Source of the DNA: an uncultured Bacteroidales bacterium
GTDB taxonomy: Bacteria > Bacteroidota > Bacteroidia > Bacteroidales > P3
Direction: 5' to 3'
NCBI GenBank assembly: GCA_947174375.1
Contig: CAMWIS010000003.1
Span: 1-32,579, forward strand
Length of the DNA stretch: 32,579 nucleotides
Shown here: positions 25,597 through 32,579 of the stretch, piece by piece
How positions within the stretch are numbered: position 1 is the stretch's first letter
How the letters are laid out: every line of letters begins with the position of its first letter
The notes under the pieces: generated by a model
Seen by the model: only the letters and a program-made list of their open reading frames with translations
What the model was told of the DNA's origin: nothing
Database searches by the model: none
Translations under genes and position numbers: made by a program

Positions 25597-26893
25597 CCCT
25601 TGTCCTATACGTCCGCTGTGGGGGCTGTGGCTCGGCCTGACGCTCCCCGCCGCCCCGATGGCCGCGCAAACGCCGGCCACGTCGCGCGCGCTGCCGACCG
25701 AACTGCATTGGCCCAACACGGTGTTCAAAAGCGTTACGGTGACGGCGCCCGAAACCTCCACACTCGTTTTGCCGATGCTGGAATTGGGTTCCGACCAACA
25801 GTTAACGGTGGGCTTCGACGACGTGGCCGACCGCGACCTGAACCTGCGCTACCGCCTGGTACTCTGCAACCTCGACGCCGATTTCAGCCCGAACGACCAA
25901 AACGAAATTGAATACATCGAAGGCCAGAACGCGCTCTACGTGGAGTCATCGGAACTCTCGATGGCCACGCGCGTCAACTACGCGCACTATGCGTTCGACA
26001 TTCCCGCCCCCTATCAGCGAATCAAGCAATCGGGGCTTTACAAGGCCGAAATCCACGACGCCGACGCGCCCGACCGGATTTCGCTGACCGTGCCCTTCTT
26101 GGTCTGCGAGCCGCTGGCCAACATCTCGGCCTCGGTCTTTCCGTCCAAAAACGTGACCGAACGGATGCAACGCCAGCAATTGGCTGTGGAAGTACGGCTG
26201 CCGGACGGCCTGCGGCTGATTTCGCCCGAACAGAGCCTGAAAGTCTATGCCGTGCAGAACCTGAACTGGCGCACGGCGCGTCGGCTGCCCATGCAGTATT
26301 CGACGGGCAACACCTATTATTATCAGGATAAACCGGAACTCGTGTTCGACGGCCTCAACGAATTCCGCAATTTCGACATCCGTTCGCTCGACTACGCCGG
26401 CCGTGGCGTGCAGCGGTTGGAGCTGGACGCCGTGGGCGTATGGCACGCCTTCCTCTACGACCAGAAAAGCCGTCTGGGCGACAGCTACATCCAGACCGAC
26501 GACATCGACGGCCGCTTCGTCATCAAGCTGAACCACTCCAAAAACTCGGAGACGGAGGCCGACTACGCGCACGTGCATTTCTTCTTCGACTACCCGTTCC
26601 ATCCCGACCAAAAACTGTACGTGACGGGCGATTTCAACAACTGGCGCACCGACGACGGCAGCCGGTTGTATTACGATGGCGACCTGAACCTCTATACGAC
26701 CGCCCTGGTGCTCAAACAGGGCTTCTACGACTATATGGTGCTGTTGGAAGACGCGCAGGGCAAGCGGTACGTGCCGATGGAGAACAATTTTCAGGAAACC
26801 GAAAACGACTATTATATATTGGTGTTTTACCGCGAACCCGGCGGCCGGCACGACCGGCTGATCGGCGTACAGCATCTGAACACCCGCGAATAA
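25589..26893 (+). CDS. DUF5103 protein, type IX secretion system plug family
   Basis: A 434-residue exported protein with a signal peptide (about 1-26, ending PMAAQ). It resembles DUF5103 proteins, one of which is the plug that closes the SprA translocon of the type IX secretion system in Flavobacterium johnsoniae. The body is beta-rich. A C-terminal Ig-like part, around KLYVTGDFNNW and LKQGFYDYMVLL, recalls glycogen-binding-like folds. Other family-like stretches are RYRLVLCNLDADF and LNEFRNFDIRSLDY. It is expected in the periplasm at the outer membrane. No other type IX genes are in the window, and secreted substrates with the C-terminal sorting domain are not seen. The start overlaps the end of the SpmA/SpmB gene. 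Confidence 0.85.
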   Translation: MHNPCPIRPLWGLWLGLTLPAAPMAAQTPATSRALPTELHWPNTVFKSVTVTAPETSTLVLPMLELGSDQQLTVGFDDVADRDLNLRYRLVLCNLDADFSPNDQNEIEYIEGQNALYVESSELSMATRVNYAHYAFDIPAPYQRIKQSGLYKAEIHDADAPDRISLTVPFLVCEPLANISASVFPSKNVTERMQRQQLAVEVRLPDGLRLISPEQSLKVYAVQNLNWRTARRLPMQYSTGNTYYYQDKPELVFDGLNEFRNFDIRSLDYAGRGVQRLELDAVGVWHAFLYDQKSRLGDSYIQTDDIDGRFVIKLNHSKNSETEADYAHVHFFFDYPFHPDQKLYVTGDFNNWRTDDGSRLYYDGDLNLYTTALVLKQGFYDYMVLLEDAQGKRYVPMENNFQETENDYYILVFYREPGGRHDRLIGVQHLNTRE

Positions 26894-26900
26894 ATCCGTT

Positions 26901-28463
26901 ATGACGACGCCCACGACCCCTGAGCCGGCCGCCGCACCGCAGCAAGCGGTGTTGGAGGCCCTGCGGCAAAGCCCGCTCCTGCAACCCGACGAACCGATGC
27001 CGGCCTGCGAGCCGTTGCCCGCCTCCGGCTCCGCCCGCCGCTACTTCCGTTTCCGACGCGCCGACGGCACGACCTTTCTCGGTGTCTATCACGCCGACGC
27101 GCACGAGAACGCCGCCTACCTCGACTTCAGCCGCCAGTTCGAAGCCAAGGGCCTGCCGATACCGCACGTGCTGCATCAGGATACGCAACGGCCGGTCTAT
27201 TTCGTGACCGACGCCGGCGAACACGTGCTCTACGACTGGCTGCAACAACTCAAAGACGGCTGTCCGCAGGCGAAAACGGCGGGCGTGGCCGTGCCGACGG
27301 TCTATCGCCGCGTCATCGACCGCCTCATCGAGTTCCAATACCGGGGCGGCCGGGACTTCGACTACCGGGCCGCCTACCCTTACGCGGCCTTTGACGAAAA
27401 GGCGATTTACGCCGACTTGAATTACTTTAAGTACTATTTCCTCAAACTCTCCGGCACGCCTTTCGACGAACGCGCGTTGGAGGCCGACTTCCAAACGCTG
27501 ACGGCCCTGCTGGGCGCCGCGCCGCGCGACGTGTTCATGTGCCGCGACTTTCAGAGCCGCAACATCCTGTTGGGGGCGCCGCTGCCCGGGGTGGCGGCCG
27601 CCGAAACGCCCGCCATGCGGACGTATGCCGAAACGGTGCCGCTCACGTTCATCGACTTCCAGGGCGGCCGCCGCGGGCCGGCCGCTTACGACCTGGCCAC
27701 CTTGCTCTACGAAGCCAAGGCCGACCTACCGCCCGCGCTGCGCGAAGAACTCCTGCAATACTACCTAACGCGCACGGCCGGCACCTACCCTTACCCCGCC
27801 GGCCGCGACTTTGAGACCGACTTCTACGGCTTCGTCTTCCTGCGCATCTTCCAGGCCATGGGGGCCTACGGCTTGCGCGGGCTGTACGAGCGCAAGGCCG
27901 TCTTCCTGCAAAGCATCCCGCACGCCATCGCCAACCTCGGCCATTTGCTCGACGGCGGCCGCCTGCCGGCCGACCTGCCCGAGATTGCACGCGTCATCCG
28001 CACGATGTGCGAAGGGCCGTGGGCCTGTCATGCGGCGCCCGAAGCGGTAGCCACGACAGCGGCGGCCGCCTCCACGCTCACGGTGTCGGTCTGCAGTTTC
28101 TCGTTCCGCCAAGGGCCGCCCGCCGACCCGAGCGGCAACGGCGGCGGCTTCGTCTTCGACTGCCGCGGCCTGCCGAATCCCGGCCGCCTGCCGGCCTACA
28201 AGACGCTGACGGGCCGCGACCTGCCCGTGCAGACCTACCTGCGCAACTTTGCCCAAGTGGACCGCTTCATTGAACAAAGCATCGACCTGACGGCCGTCAA
28301 CATAGAAACTTACCTGCAACGCGGCTTCACGCACCTCTGCGTCGCGTTCGGCTGCACGGGCGGCCAGCACCGCTCGGTTTACTGCGCCGAGGAATACGCG
28401 CGGCGCATCCGCGAACGCTATCCCGTAACGGTCGAACTGCGGCATATCGCGCACCCCGCCTGA
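26901..28463 (+). CDS. Fusion of an APH/AmgK-like sugar kinase with a RapZ C-terminal domain
   Basis: A 520-residue soluble protein with two domains. Residues 1 to about 370 are an aminoglycoside-phosphotransferase-fold kinase: nucleotide loop region SGSARRYFRF (42-51), catalytic loop CRDFQSRN (214-221) with Asp216 and Asn221, and metal-binding IDFQ (251-254) followed by GPAAYDLATLLYE (259-271). The closest described relatives are anomeric N-acetylmuramate/GlcNAc kinases (AmgK). Residues about 393-520 are a RapZ C-terminal domain with FVFDCRGLPNPGR (417-429) and the hallmark GCTGGQHRSV (484-493). In E. coli RapZ this half binds glucosamine-6-phosphate; the RapZ N-terminal P-loop ATPase is absent. 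A role in cell-wall sugar salvage or its sensing is inferred. It starts 7 bases after the DUF5103 stop; no nucleotidyltransferase partner (MurU) is next to it. Confidence 0.88.
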   Translation: MTTPTTPEPAAAPQQAVLEALRQSPLLQPDEPMPACEPLPASGSARRYFRFRRADGTTFLGVYHADAHENAAYLDFSRQFEAKGLPIPHVLHQDTQRPVYFVTDAGEHVLYDWLQQLKDGCPQAKTAGVAVPTVYRRVIDRLIEFQYRGGRDFDYRAAYPYAAFDEKAIYADLNYFKYYFLKLSGTPFDERALEADFQTLTALLGAAPRDVFMCRDFQSRNILLGAPLPGVAAAETPAMRTYAETVPLTFIDFQGGRRGPAAYDLATLLYEAKADLPPALREELLQYYLTRTAGTYPYPAGRDFETDFYGFVFLRIFQAMGAYGLRGLYERKAVFLQSIPHAIANLGHLLDGGRLPADLPEIARVIRTMCEGPWACHAAPEAVATTAAAASTLTVSVCSFSFRQGPPADPSGNGGGFVFDCRGLPNPGRLPAYKTLTGRDLPVQTYLRNFAQVDRFIEQSIDLTAVNIETYLQRGFTHLCVAFGCTGGQHRSVYCAEEYARRIRERYPVTVELRHIAHPA

Positions 28464-28468
28464 CCCCG

Positions 28469-28499
28469 TTGCCTTTATCCGAAATTTTACCTAAATTTG
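28469..28499 (+). promoter_or_regulatory. Bacteroidota-type promoter before the 211-residue unknown gene
   Basis: TTG (28469-28471), a 20-base spacer and TAAATTTG (28492-28499) followed by C reproduce the consensus with the same spacing as the V-ATPase promoter. A start near 28505 gives a leader of about 40 bases and would serve the unknown gene, the DUF3822 gene and rsmD. Confidence 0.7.
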
Positions 28500-28543
28500 C
28501 ACCGCTTTGCAAAAAGCCATAGAAAACGTTAATCGAAAACATC

Positions 28544-29179
28544 ATGAACAAGCAACTCAGAATCGTCCTGCAAATCGCCTTGGGCATCATCGCCGTGGTA
28601 TTGGCCCTTTTCATCTACCGGGGTATCATGAAACCGGTGCGTTTCAACCAGGAAAAAGACCAGCGTGCCGCCGTGGTCGTACAACGTCTCAAAGACATCC
28701 GTACGGTACAGGAAGCCTATAAGAAGGCCTATGGCCATTTCATCAGCGATATCGACAGCATCGTCCTGTTCCTGCAAGACGGTGAGTTGCCCTACACGCG
28801 CATGATCGGTACGGTGCCCGACTCCTTGACCGAAGAAGAGGCCATCAAGCTCAAGATCGTTTCGCGTGAGACGTTTACCGAAAACGCCTACAACGTTTTG
28901 TTCCCGAACGAAACCGACAAGGCCGGCCACCTGGCGCGTCTGGCTTATGTGCCCTATACGCAGCAGACGGAAAAAATCGACCTGCAGGCCGGTTTCATCG
29001 AAAAGAACGGCTACCACGTGCCGGTTTTCGAAGCCAAGGTGCCTTTCGAACTGTTCCTGAACGGCATGGATGAACAGCTCATCCGCAACACGGTTTCCCA
29101 AGCCAACGACTTGAACCGCTATCCGGGCGTCAAGGTCGGCAGCATGGAAGAAGCCATCACCGACGGTAACTGGGAATAA
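28544..29179 (+). CDS. Membrane-anchored protein of unknown function
   Basis: I do not recognise a named family. The 211-residue product has one N-terminal membrane helix (about 7-25, IVLQIALGIIAVVLALFIY) and a soluble remainder probably outside the membrane. After the helix comes a charged helical stretch (RLKDIRTVQEAYKKAYGHF, about 48-66) faintly like the start of pseudopilin-type proteins, then a mixed domain without cysteines. Its codon use is that of the neighbouring core genes. It is followed after 3 bases by the DUF3822 gene and then rsmD, and has its own promoter. Expression with rsmD suggests a housekeeping role, but nothing more can be said. Confidence 0.8.
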   Translation: MNKQLRIVLQIALGIIAVVLALFIYRGIMKPVRFNQEKDQRAAVVVQRLKDIRTVQEAYKKAYGHFISDIDSIVLFLQDGELPYTRMIGTVPDSLTEEEAIKLKIVSRETFTENAYNVLFPNETDKAGHLARLAYVPYTQQTEKIDLQAGFIEKNGYHVPVFEAKVPFELFLNGMDEQLIRNTVSQANDLNRYPGVKVGSMEEAITDGNWE

Positions 29180-29182
29180 ACG

Positions 29183-30055
29183 ATGGCATGGTTCTGCACC
29201 CAAAGGTGCATCAGCCCGCAATTACAGCAATACCGCGAGTCGGAACTGAGCCTGCGCCTGTTGTTGCGCAAGGGTGAAGTCCTGTTTTCCGTACAGGCCG
29301 ACGATTTGCGCGTTCTTTGTACCGGTATTTACGTTTATCAAGACGATGGTCTGCATACCGCGCCGTCCGCTACCGACGATTCGCCGCAGCGGGCGGCCGC
29401 TTTGTTTAAGCAGCGGCTCTCCGAGCTGAGCCAGGCCGAAGTGTTGCTGAACCCCGACTGGCATTACCGCTGTGTGGAATATACGGTGGCCGACGAAGCC
29501 GCCCTGTTGATGCCGGCCGAATACGGCCTGACGCCCGACGCCACGACCGTTTTGCACACGCTCTATCCGATACCGGCCCAAAGCGAGGAAATCAAGGTAG
29601 AGAAATTCAAGCAACGGCGGATGCATTGCCATATCGTGACGGGCTTCCCCGAATTCTATATCCCGGCGGTGACCTCCCTCTACCCTAAGGCCGAACACAA
29701 AAGCGTCTATCTGCGCCTGGCCGAACGTTTCTTTACGACCGACGACCTGCCCAAACGCTTTCCGAACCATGTGCTGCTCTGCCTGCGGCCGCCCTATTTC
29801 GACCTTTGGCTCAAAGGGCCGGAAGGCCTGCTGTTGGCCAACCGCTACCCCTATCACAACTTCGACAACCTGCTCTATTACCTGCTCTACGCGCTCAACA
29901 AACACAAGATAGACGCGGGCAACACGTTCCTGTTGGCCTGCGGGGCGGCCCGCGCCGAACAAATCGGCGAGCGGCTCGACGCCCATGTCGGCAGCTGGGC
30001 TTACCCGCCCTTCGAAAGCCATACGCTCTGCCTGCCGGCCATCTACAAAGCCTGA
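29183..30055 (+). CDS. DUF3822 family protein
   Basis: A 290-residue soluble protein matching the DUF3822 family, which is largely limited to Bacteroidota and often found just before rsmD. The fold is thought to be actin-like/ASKHA in related families, but I cannot verify that here. Recognisable features are LSLRLLLRKGEVLFSV near the N-terminus, a central VYLRLAERFF region and NLLYYLLYALNKHKID followed by LLACGAARAEQIGE near the C-terminus. It starts 3 bases after the unknown membrane-anchored gene and ends 7 bases before rsmD. No catalytic motif is visible. Confidence 0.8.
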   Translation: MAWFCTQRCISPQLQQYRESELSLRLLLRKGEVLFSVQADDLRVLCTGIYVYQDDGLHTAPSATDDSPQRAAALFKQRLSELSQAEVLLNPDWHYRCVEYTVADEAALLMPAEYGLTPDATTVLHTLYPIPAQSEEIKVEKFKQRRMHCHIVTGFPEFYIPAVTSLYPKAEHKSVYLRLAERFFTTDDLPKRFPNHVLLCLRPPYFDLWLKGPEGLLLANRYPYHNFDNLLYYLLYALNKHKIDAGNTFLLACGAARAEQIGERLDAHVGSWAYPPFESHTLCLPAIYKA

Positions 30056-30062
30056 CACCGAT

Positions 30063-30611
30063 ATGCGCATCATCAGCGGTCTTTATAAGGGACGACGGTT
30101 CCAAGCCCCCGACCGGTTGCCGGTACGGCCTACGACCGACATGGCCAAGGAAAGCCTGTTCAATATCCTCAACAGCCTGATGGCTTTGGAAGACCTGCAC
30201 GTGCTGGACTTATGCGCCGGCATCGGCAGCATCTCGTTTGAATTCTATTCGCGGGGCGCGGCCGAAGTGCTGGCCGTGGACCAATACGGGCCGTGCGTGG
30301 ATTTTATCCGGCAGCAGGCCGCCTCCTGGCAGATGGAAAACCTGCGCGTCTTGCGGCAGGATGTCTGCGATTTTCTGCGCAAGGCCGTCGGCGGCGCGCC
30401 CCGTTTCGACCTCATTTTCGCCGACCCGCCCTACGACGCGCCCTTTCTCGAAACCCTGCCGGCACTCGTCGCGGCCTCCGGCCTGCTCAAACCCGGCGGC
30501 CGGTTCATCCTGGAACACGGCAAGGCGCACGACTTTACGCAACGCCCCGACTTTGAGCAAGAGCGGCGCTACGGCAAAGTCCATTTCAGTTTTTTCCAAA
30601 AGGCGGAATAA
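30063..30611 (+). CDS. rsmD: 16S rRNA (guanine(966)-N(2))-methyltransferase RsmD
   Basis: Methylates G966 of 16S rRNA using S-adenosylmethionine. The protein has 182 residues with the family start MRIISGLYKGRRF, RPTTDMAKESLFNIL (22-36), the SAM-binding motif VLDLCAGIGSISFE (47-60) and the catalytic DPPY (121-124). I start it at the ATG at 30063, seven bases after the DUF3822 stop. A longer frame reaching back to 29985 would overlap DUF3822 and add a tail foreign to the family. It is the last plus-strand gene; the next gene converges with only 9 bases between stops and no visible terminator hairpin. Confidence 0.95.
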   Translation: MRIISGLYKGRRFQAPDRLPVRPTTDMAKESLFNILNSLMALEDLHVLDLCAGIGSISFEFYSRGAAEVLAVDQYGPCVDFIRQQAASWQMENLRVLRQDVCDFLRKAVGGAPRFDLIFADPPYDAPFLETLPALVAASGLLKPGGRFILEHGKAHDFTQRPDFEQERRYGKVHFSFFQKAE

Positions 30612-30620
30612 AGTCTCCGT

Positions 30621-31778
30621 TTAGAATCCCCCCAACAGTCCGACGAGGCCGATCAGAATGGCCACGAGGCTCTTGATGCCCTTGAGCAAGACGAATTGGC
30701 GGCGCGACTCCGACAGCAGCACGAGCGACGTATGCCCGTCCTGCACGAACGCGTTGACGAGCAGGACGCTCAACGGCACCACCGAGGCCGCATAGAGTTT
30801 GACGAACAGGAAATGCGGGCCGGAATACGGAATCCAGCCGATGCCGAGCGCGAGCAGCATCCAGAACAGCGGCCGCATCCAAAAGCCGTCCGCCTGTCCG
30901 GACGCCGGCACGAAGGTTTCCCAACACAACAGCACGTAAATCGTACCCAACGTCCACAGGAAAATCGACAGGAAGTGTTCCTTGACGACGTGTCCCCAGA
31001 TATGTTCCTTGATGAAATGCCCGTCGGCGCGGCACAGCACCGCGATGGCGGCCAGTCCGAGCAGCAGGAACAGGCCGTTTTCAAACAGCCATTCGCCCCA
31101 TCCTTCGCCATGCGCGTGCCCTTCGTGCGCGTGTGCCGCGCCGCAGGCGGCGTGCCAACACGGCAAATCGACGAGCAGGCCGACGGTGTACCACAGCAAG
31201 ACCGCCAGCAACAAGAGCCGGATGCCGAGCGTCAGGTAACGGTATCGGGCCGGTTGCGAGGGCGCCGCCGTTTCGTGGGCATGGTGATGATGGTGGTGAT
31301 GACCGTGCGCCGGCACGCGGTCTTCCGCATGGGTCTGCAAATGGTCGTGCGAGCGGGTCTTCCATTGACGCAAGGCCGGGATGCGGTTGGCCAACAGGCC
31401 CAAGCCGATGCCCGCGGCCGTCAGCCCGAGGCTGATTTCAAACGTCAGACCCGGCATCATGCCCCACATCCGGAACGCATCGTCGCCGAGGGCCGTGACC
31501 GAGGCCGCCAGCACCGCGCCGAAGCGCCAAAAGCCGTGCGTATAGAAGCTGACGGCCGCGAAGCCGCCCACACAGCCCGGAATCCAGCCCAACAGCGCCC
31601 CCATGCAGACCGACTGCCAGCCGCTGCGCCCCTCCGCCCGCATCTGCCAACGCGTGGCGGGCCGCTTGATGGCGACATACTCCATGAGCGTCATGATCAT
31701 CAAGACGAAACACGACAACTGCATGGCTTCTCCCAACGGCTCCAAGCCCCATGTATCCCAATTCAACTGCATCTCCAT
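30621..31778 (-). CDS. Putative heavy-metal exporter, ArsP_2 / putative manganese transporter family, with histidine-rich loop
   Basis: A 385-residue polytopic membrane protein resembling the 10-helix family annotated as ArsP_2 or putative manganese transporter. Two similar halves each carry a GWIPxxxxxF-type motif: LLGWIPGCVGGFAAVSFY (62-79) and LGIGWIPYSGPHFLFVKLY (311-329). Between them a hydrophilic loop (about 140-175) contains a run of seven histidines (160-166) flanked by more, and a second cluster HAHEGHAHGE lies at 216-225. These probably bind a divalent metal such as Zn, Mn, Ni or Co (inference). It follows truA after 6 bases, so the two share a transcript. The substrate is not known for this family with certainty. 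Confidence 0.75.
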   Translation of the reverse strand: MEMQLNWDTWGLEPLGEAMQLSCFVLMIMTLMEYVAIKRPATRWQMRAEGRSGWQSVCMGALLGWIPGCVGGFAAVSFYTHGFWRFGAVLAASVTALGDDAFRMWGMMPGLTFEISLGLTAAGIGLGLLANRIPALRQWKTRSHDHLQTHAEDRVPAHGHHHHHHHAHETAAPSQPARYRYLTLGIRLLLLAVLLWYTVGLLVDLPCWHAACGAAHAHEGHAHGEGWGEWLFENGLFLLLGLAAIAVLCRADGHFIKEHIWGHVVKEHFLSIFLWTLGTIYVLLCWETFVPASGQADGFWMRPLFWMLLALGIGWIPYSGPHFLFVKLYAASVVPLSVLLVNAFVQDGHTSLVLLSESRRQFVLLKGIKSLVAILIGLVGLLGGF

Positions 31779-31784
31779 TCAAAT

Positions 31785-32579
31785 TTACCACGCCGGATAA
31801 CGCACCTCCTGCAAGAACAGTGCGTGTCCTGGCACCGATTCCCCCGCTTGGCAACGGTCGCGGCCGTCCAAAATGGCCGGCACGTCCGCCACGGCGAAAC
31901 GGCCCTGCCCCACGGCCAAGAGCGTGCCCACCATCGCGCGCACCATATTGCGCAGGAAACGGTCGGCCGAGAACACGAAGCAATAGCGGCCGTCGCCCAA
32001 ATCCCGTATCTCGGCCCGCCGCAGGTCGCAGATATGCGAGCTGTCCGCGCCGTGCAGCTTCTCGAACGCGCTGAAATCGCGCCGCCCCACAAGTAAGGCC
32101 GCGGCCGCGCGCATGGCGTCCATATCCACCGCTTGCCGCACGAAATAACTGCCCTCCGCGATAAACGGGTTTTTAATCACGTGAATATAATAATGGTAAG
32201 TCCGCTCCACGGCCGAAAAACGCGCATGGCAATCCAAGGGCACCTCGAACAGCCGGTAGAGGGCGATGTCGGCCCCCACCAAGGCATTCAGCTGATAGAC
32301 CCAATGCGCGTAAACGTTCGTCAAATCCTTACCCGCCGCCTTTTCGCCACGCGCGACCGCGGCCGCCCATACGTCTTCCTCCAAATCGAAATGCGCATAG
32401 TACGAAACGGCGTGCACGCCCGTGTCGGTCCGCCCCGCGCCGGTCAGCCGCAAGGAGGCCTTGAACAATACGCCCAGCGCCCGTTCCACCGTCCCCTGCA
32501 CGCTCGGCACGCCGGGTTGCACCTGCCAGCCGCAGAACGAGCGGCCGTTATACGCCATATGTAGGAAAAACCGTCTCAA
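31785..32579 (-). CDS. truA: tRNA pseudouridine synthase A (5' end at window edge)
   Basis: Converts uridines 38-40 of the tRNA anticodon arm to pseudouridine. The catalytic aspartate sits in GRTDTGVHA. Other family motifs are FFLHMAYNGRSFCGWQ at the N-terminus, YHYYIH mid-protein and RFLRNMVRAMVGTLLAVG near the C-terminus. 264 codons are visible to the right edge. The first visible codon is TTG; homologues begin about here, so the true ATG probably lies one or a few codons outside the window. The gene is followed by the putative metal exporter after 6 bases. Confidence 0.94.
   Translation of the reverse strand: MRRFFLHMAYNGRSFCGWQVQPGVPSVQGTVERALGVLFKASLRLTGAGRTDTGVHAVSYYAHFDLEEDVWAAAVARGEKAAGKDLTNVYAHWVYQLNALVGADIALYRLFEVPLDCHARFSAVERTYHYYIHVIKNPFIAEGSYFVRQAVDMDAMRAAAALLVGRRDFSAFEKLHGADSSHICDLRRAEIRDLGDGRYCFVFSADRFLRNMVRAMVGTLLAVGQGRFAVADVPAILDGRDRCQAGESVPGHALFLQEVRYPAW

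Noticed and set aside
30612..30620. Possible shared terminator between convergent rsmD and the metal exporter gene
   Set aside because: Only nine bases separate the stops and no hairpin is visible.
30696..32096. 466-codon plus-strand frame across the metal exporter and truA
   Set aside because: Spans two real minus-strand genes, is extremely Arg/Gln/His-rich and has no recognisable domain.

Overview
The window looks like a chromosomal segment of a Bacteroidota bacterium, most likely a gut-type Bacteroidales with fairly high GC. Four things support this: a V-type ATPase operon carrying a DUF2764 gene, a DUF5103 protein (type IX secretion plug family), a neighbouring DUF3822 gene and rsmD, and promoters of the Bacteroidota type (a TTG element about 20 bases before TAnnTTTG). 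Genus cannot be decided from the sequence.

Layout. From 24188 down to 1 every gene is on the minus strand. The V-ATPase operon comes first (atpE, DUF2764, atpA, atpB, atpD, atpI, atpK; 24188 to 16565). An O-antigen-ligase-like gene follows, with its start inside the end of atpK. At about 15.15 kb the base composition drops and a tightly packed natural-product cluster begins. In transcription order it holds a MATE transporter fused to an RsbW-like ATPase domain, a 2973-residue nonribosomal peptide synthetase (A-T-C-A-T-C-A-T-R), a PaaK-like adenylate-forming enzyme, a Cache-SpoIIE phosphatase-HATPase fusion, a STAS anti-sigma antagonist, and a 4'-phosphopantetheinyl transferase cut off by the left edge. 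From 24358 to 30611 genes are on the plus strand: SpmA/SpmB fusion, DUF5103, sugar kinase-RapZ C-terminal fusion, an unknown membrane-anchored protein, DUF3822 and rsmD. From 32579 to 30621 truA and a histidine-rich putative metal exporter are again on the minus strand.

How the genes work together. The synthetase appears to take a non-amino-acid starter on module 1, add two amino acids and release the product reductively, which would give an N-acyl dipeptide aldehyde (inference). The phosphopantetheinyl transferase would activate its three carrier domains and the MATE protein would export the product. The STAS protein and two separate HATPase domains, one fused to a phosphatase and one to the transporter, form what looks like a partner-switching circuit. 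No sigma factor is visible, so the circuit may act on export itself. This transporter-linked circuit is the most interesting part of the window.

The V-ATPase operon has no recognisable C, F or G subunit genes. DUF2764 sits where subunit C normally lies. The membrane ring subunit keeps all five sodium-site positions of the Enterococcus hirae enzyme. No tRNA, rRNA, CRISPR array or insertion sequence was seen, and no stretch above 300 bases lacks a gene.
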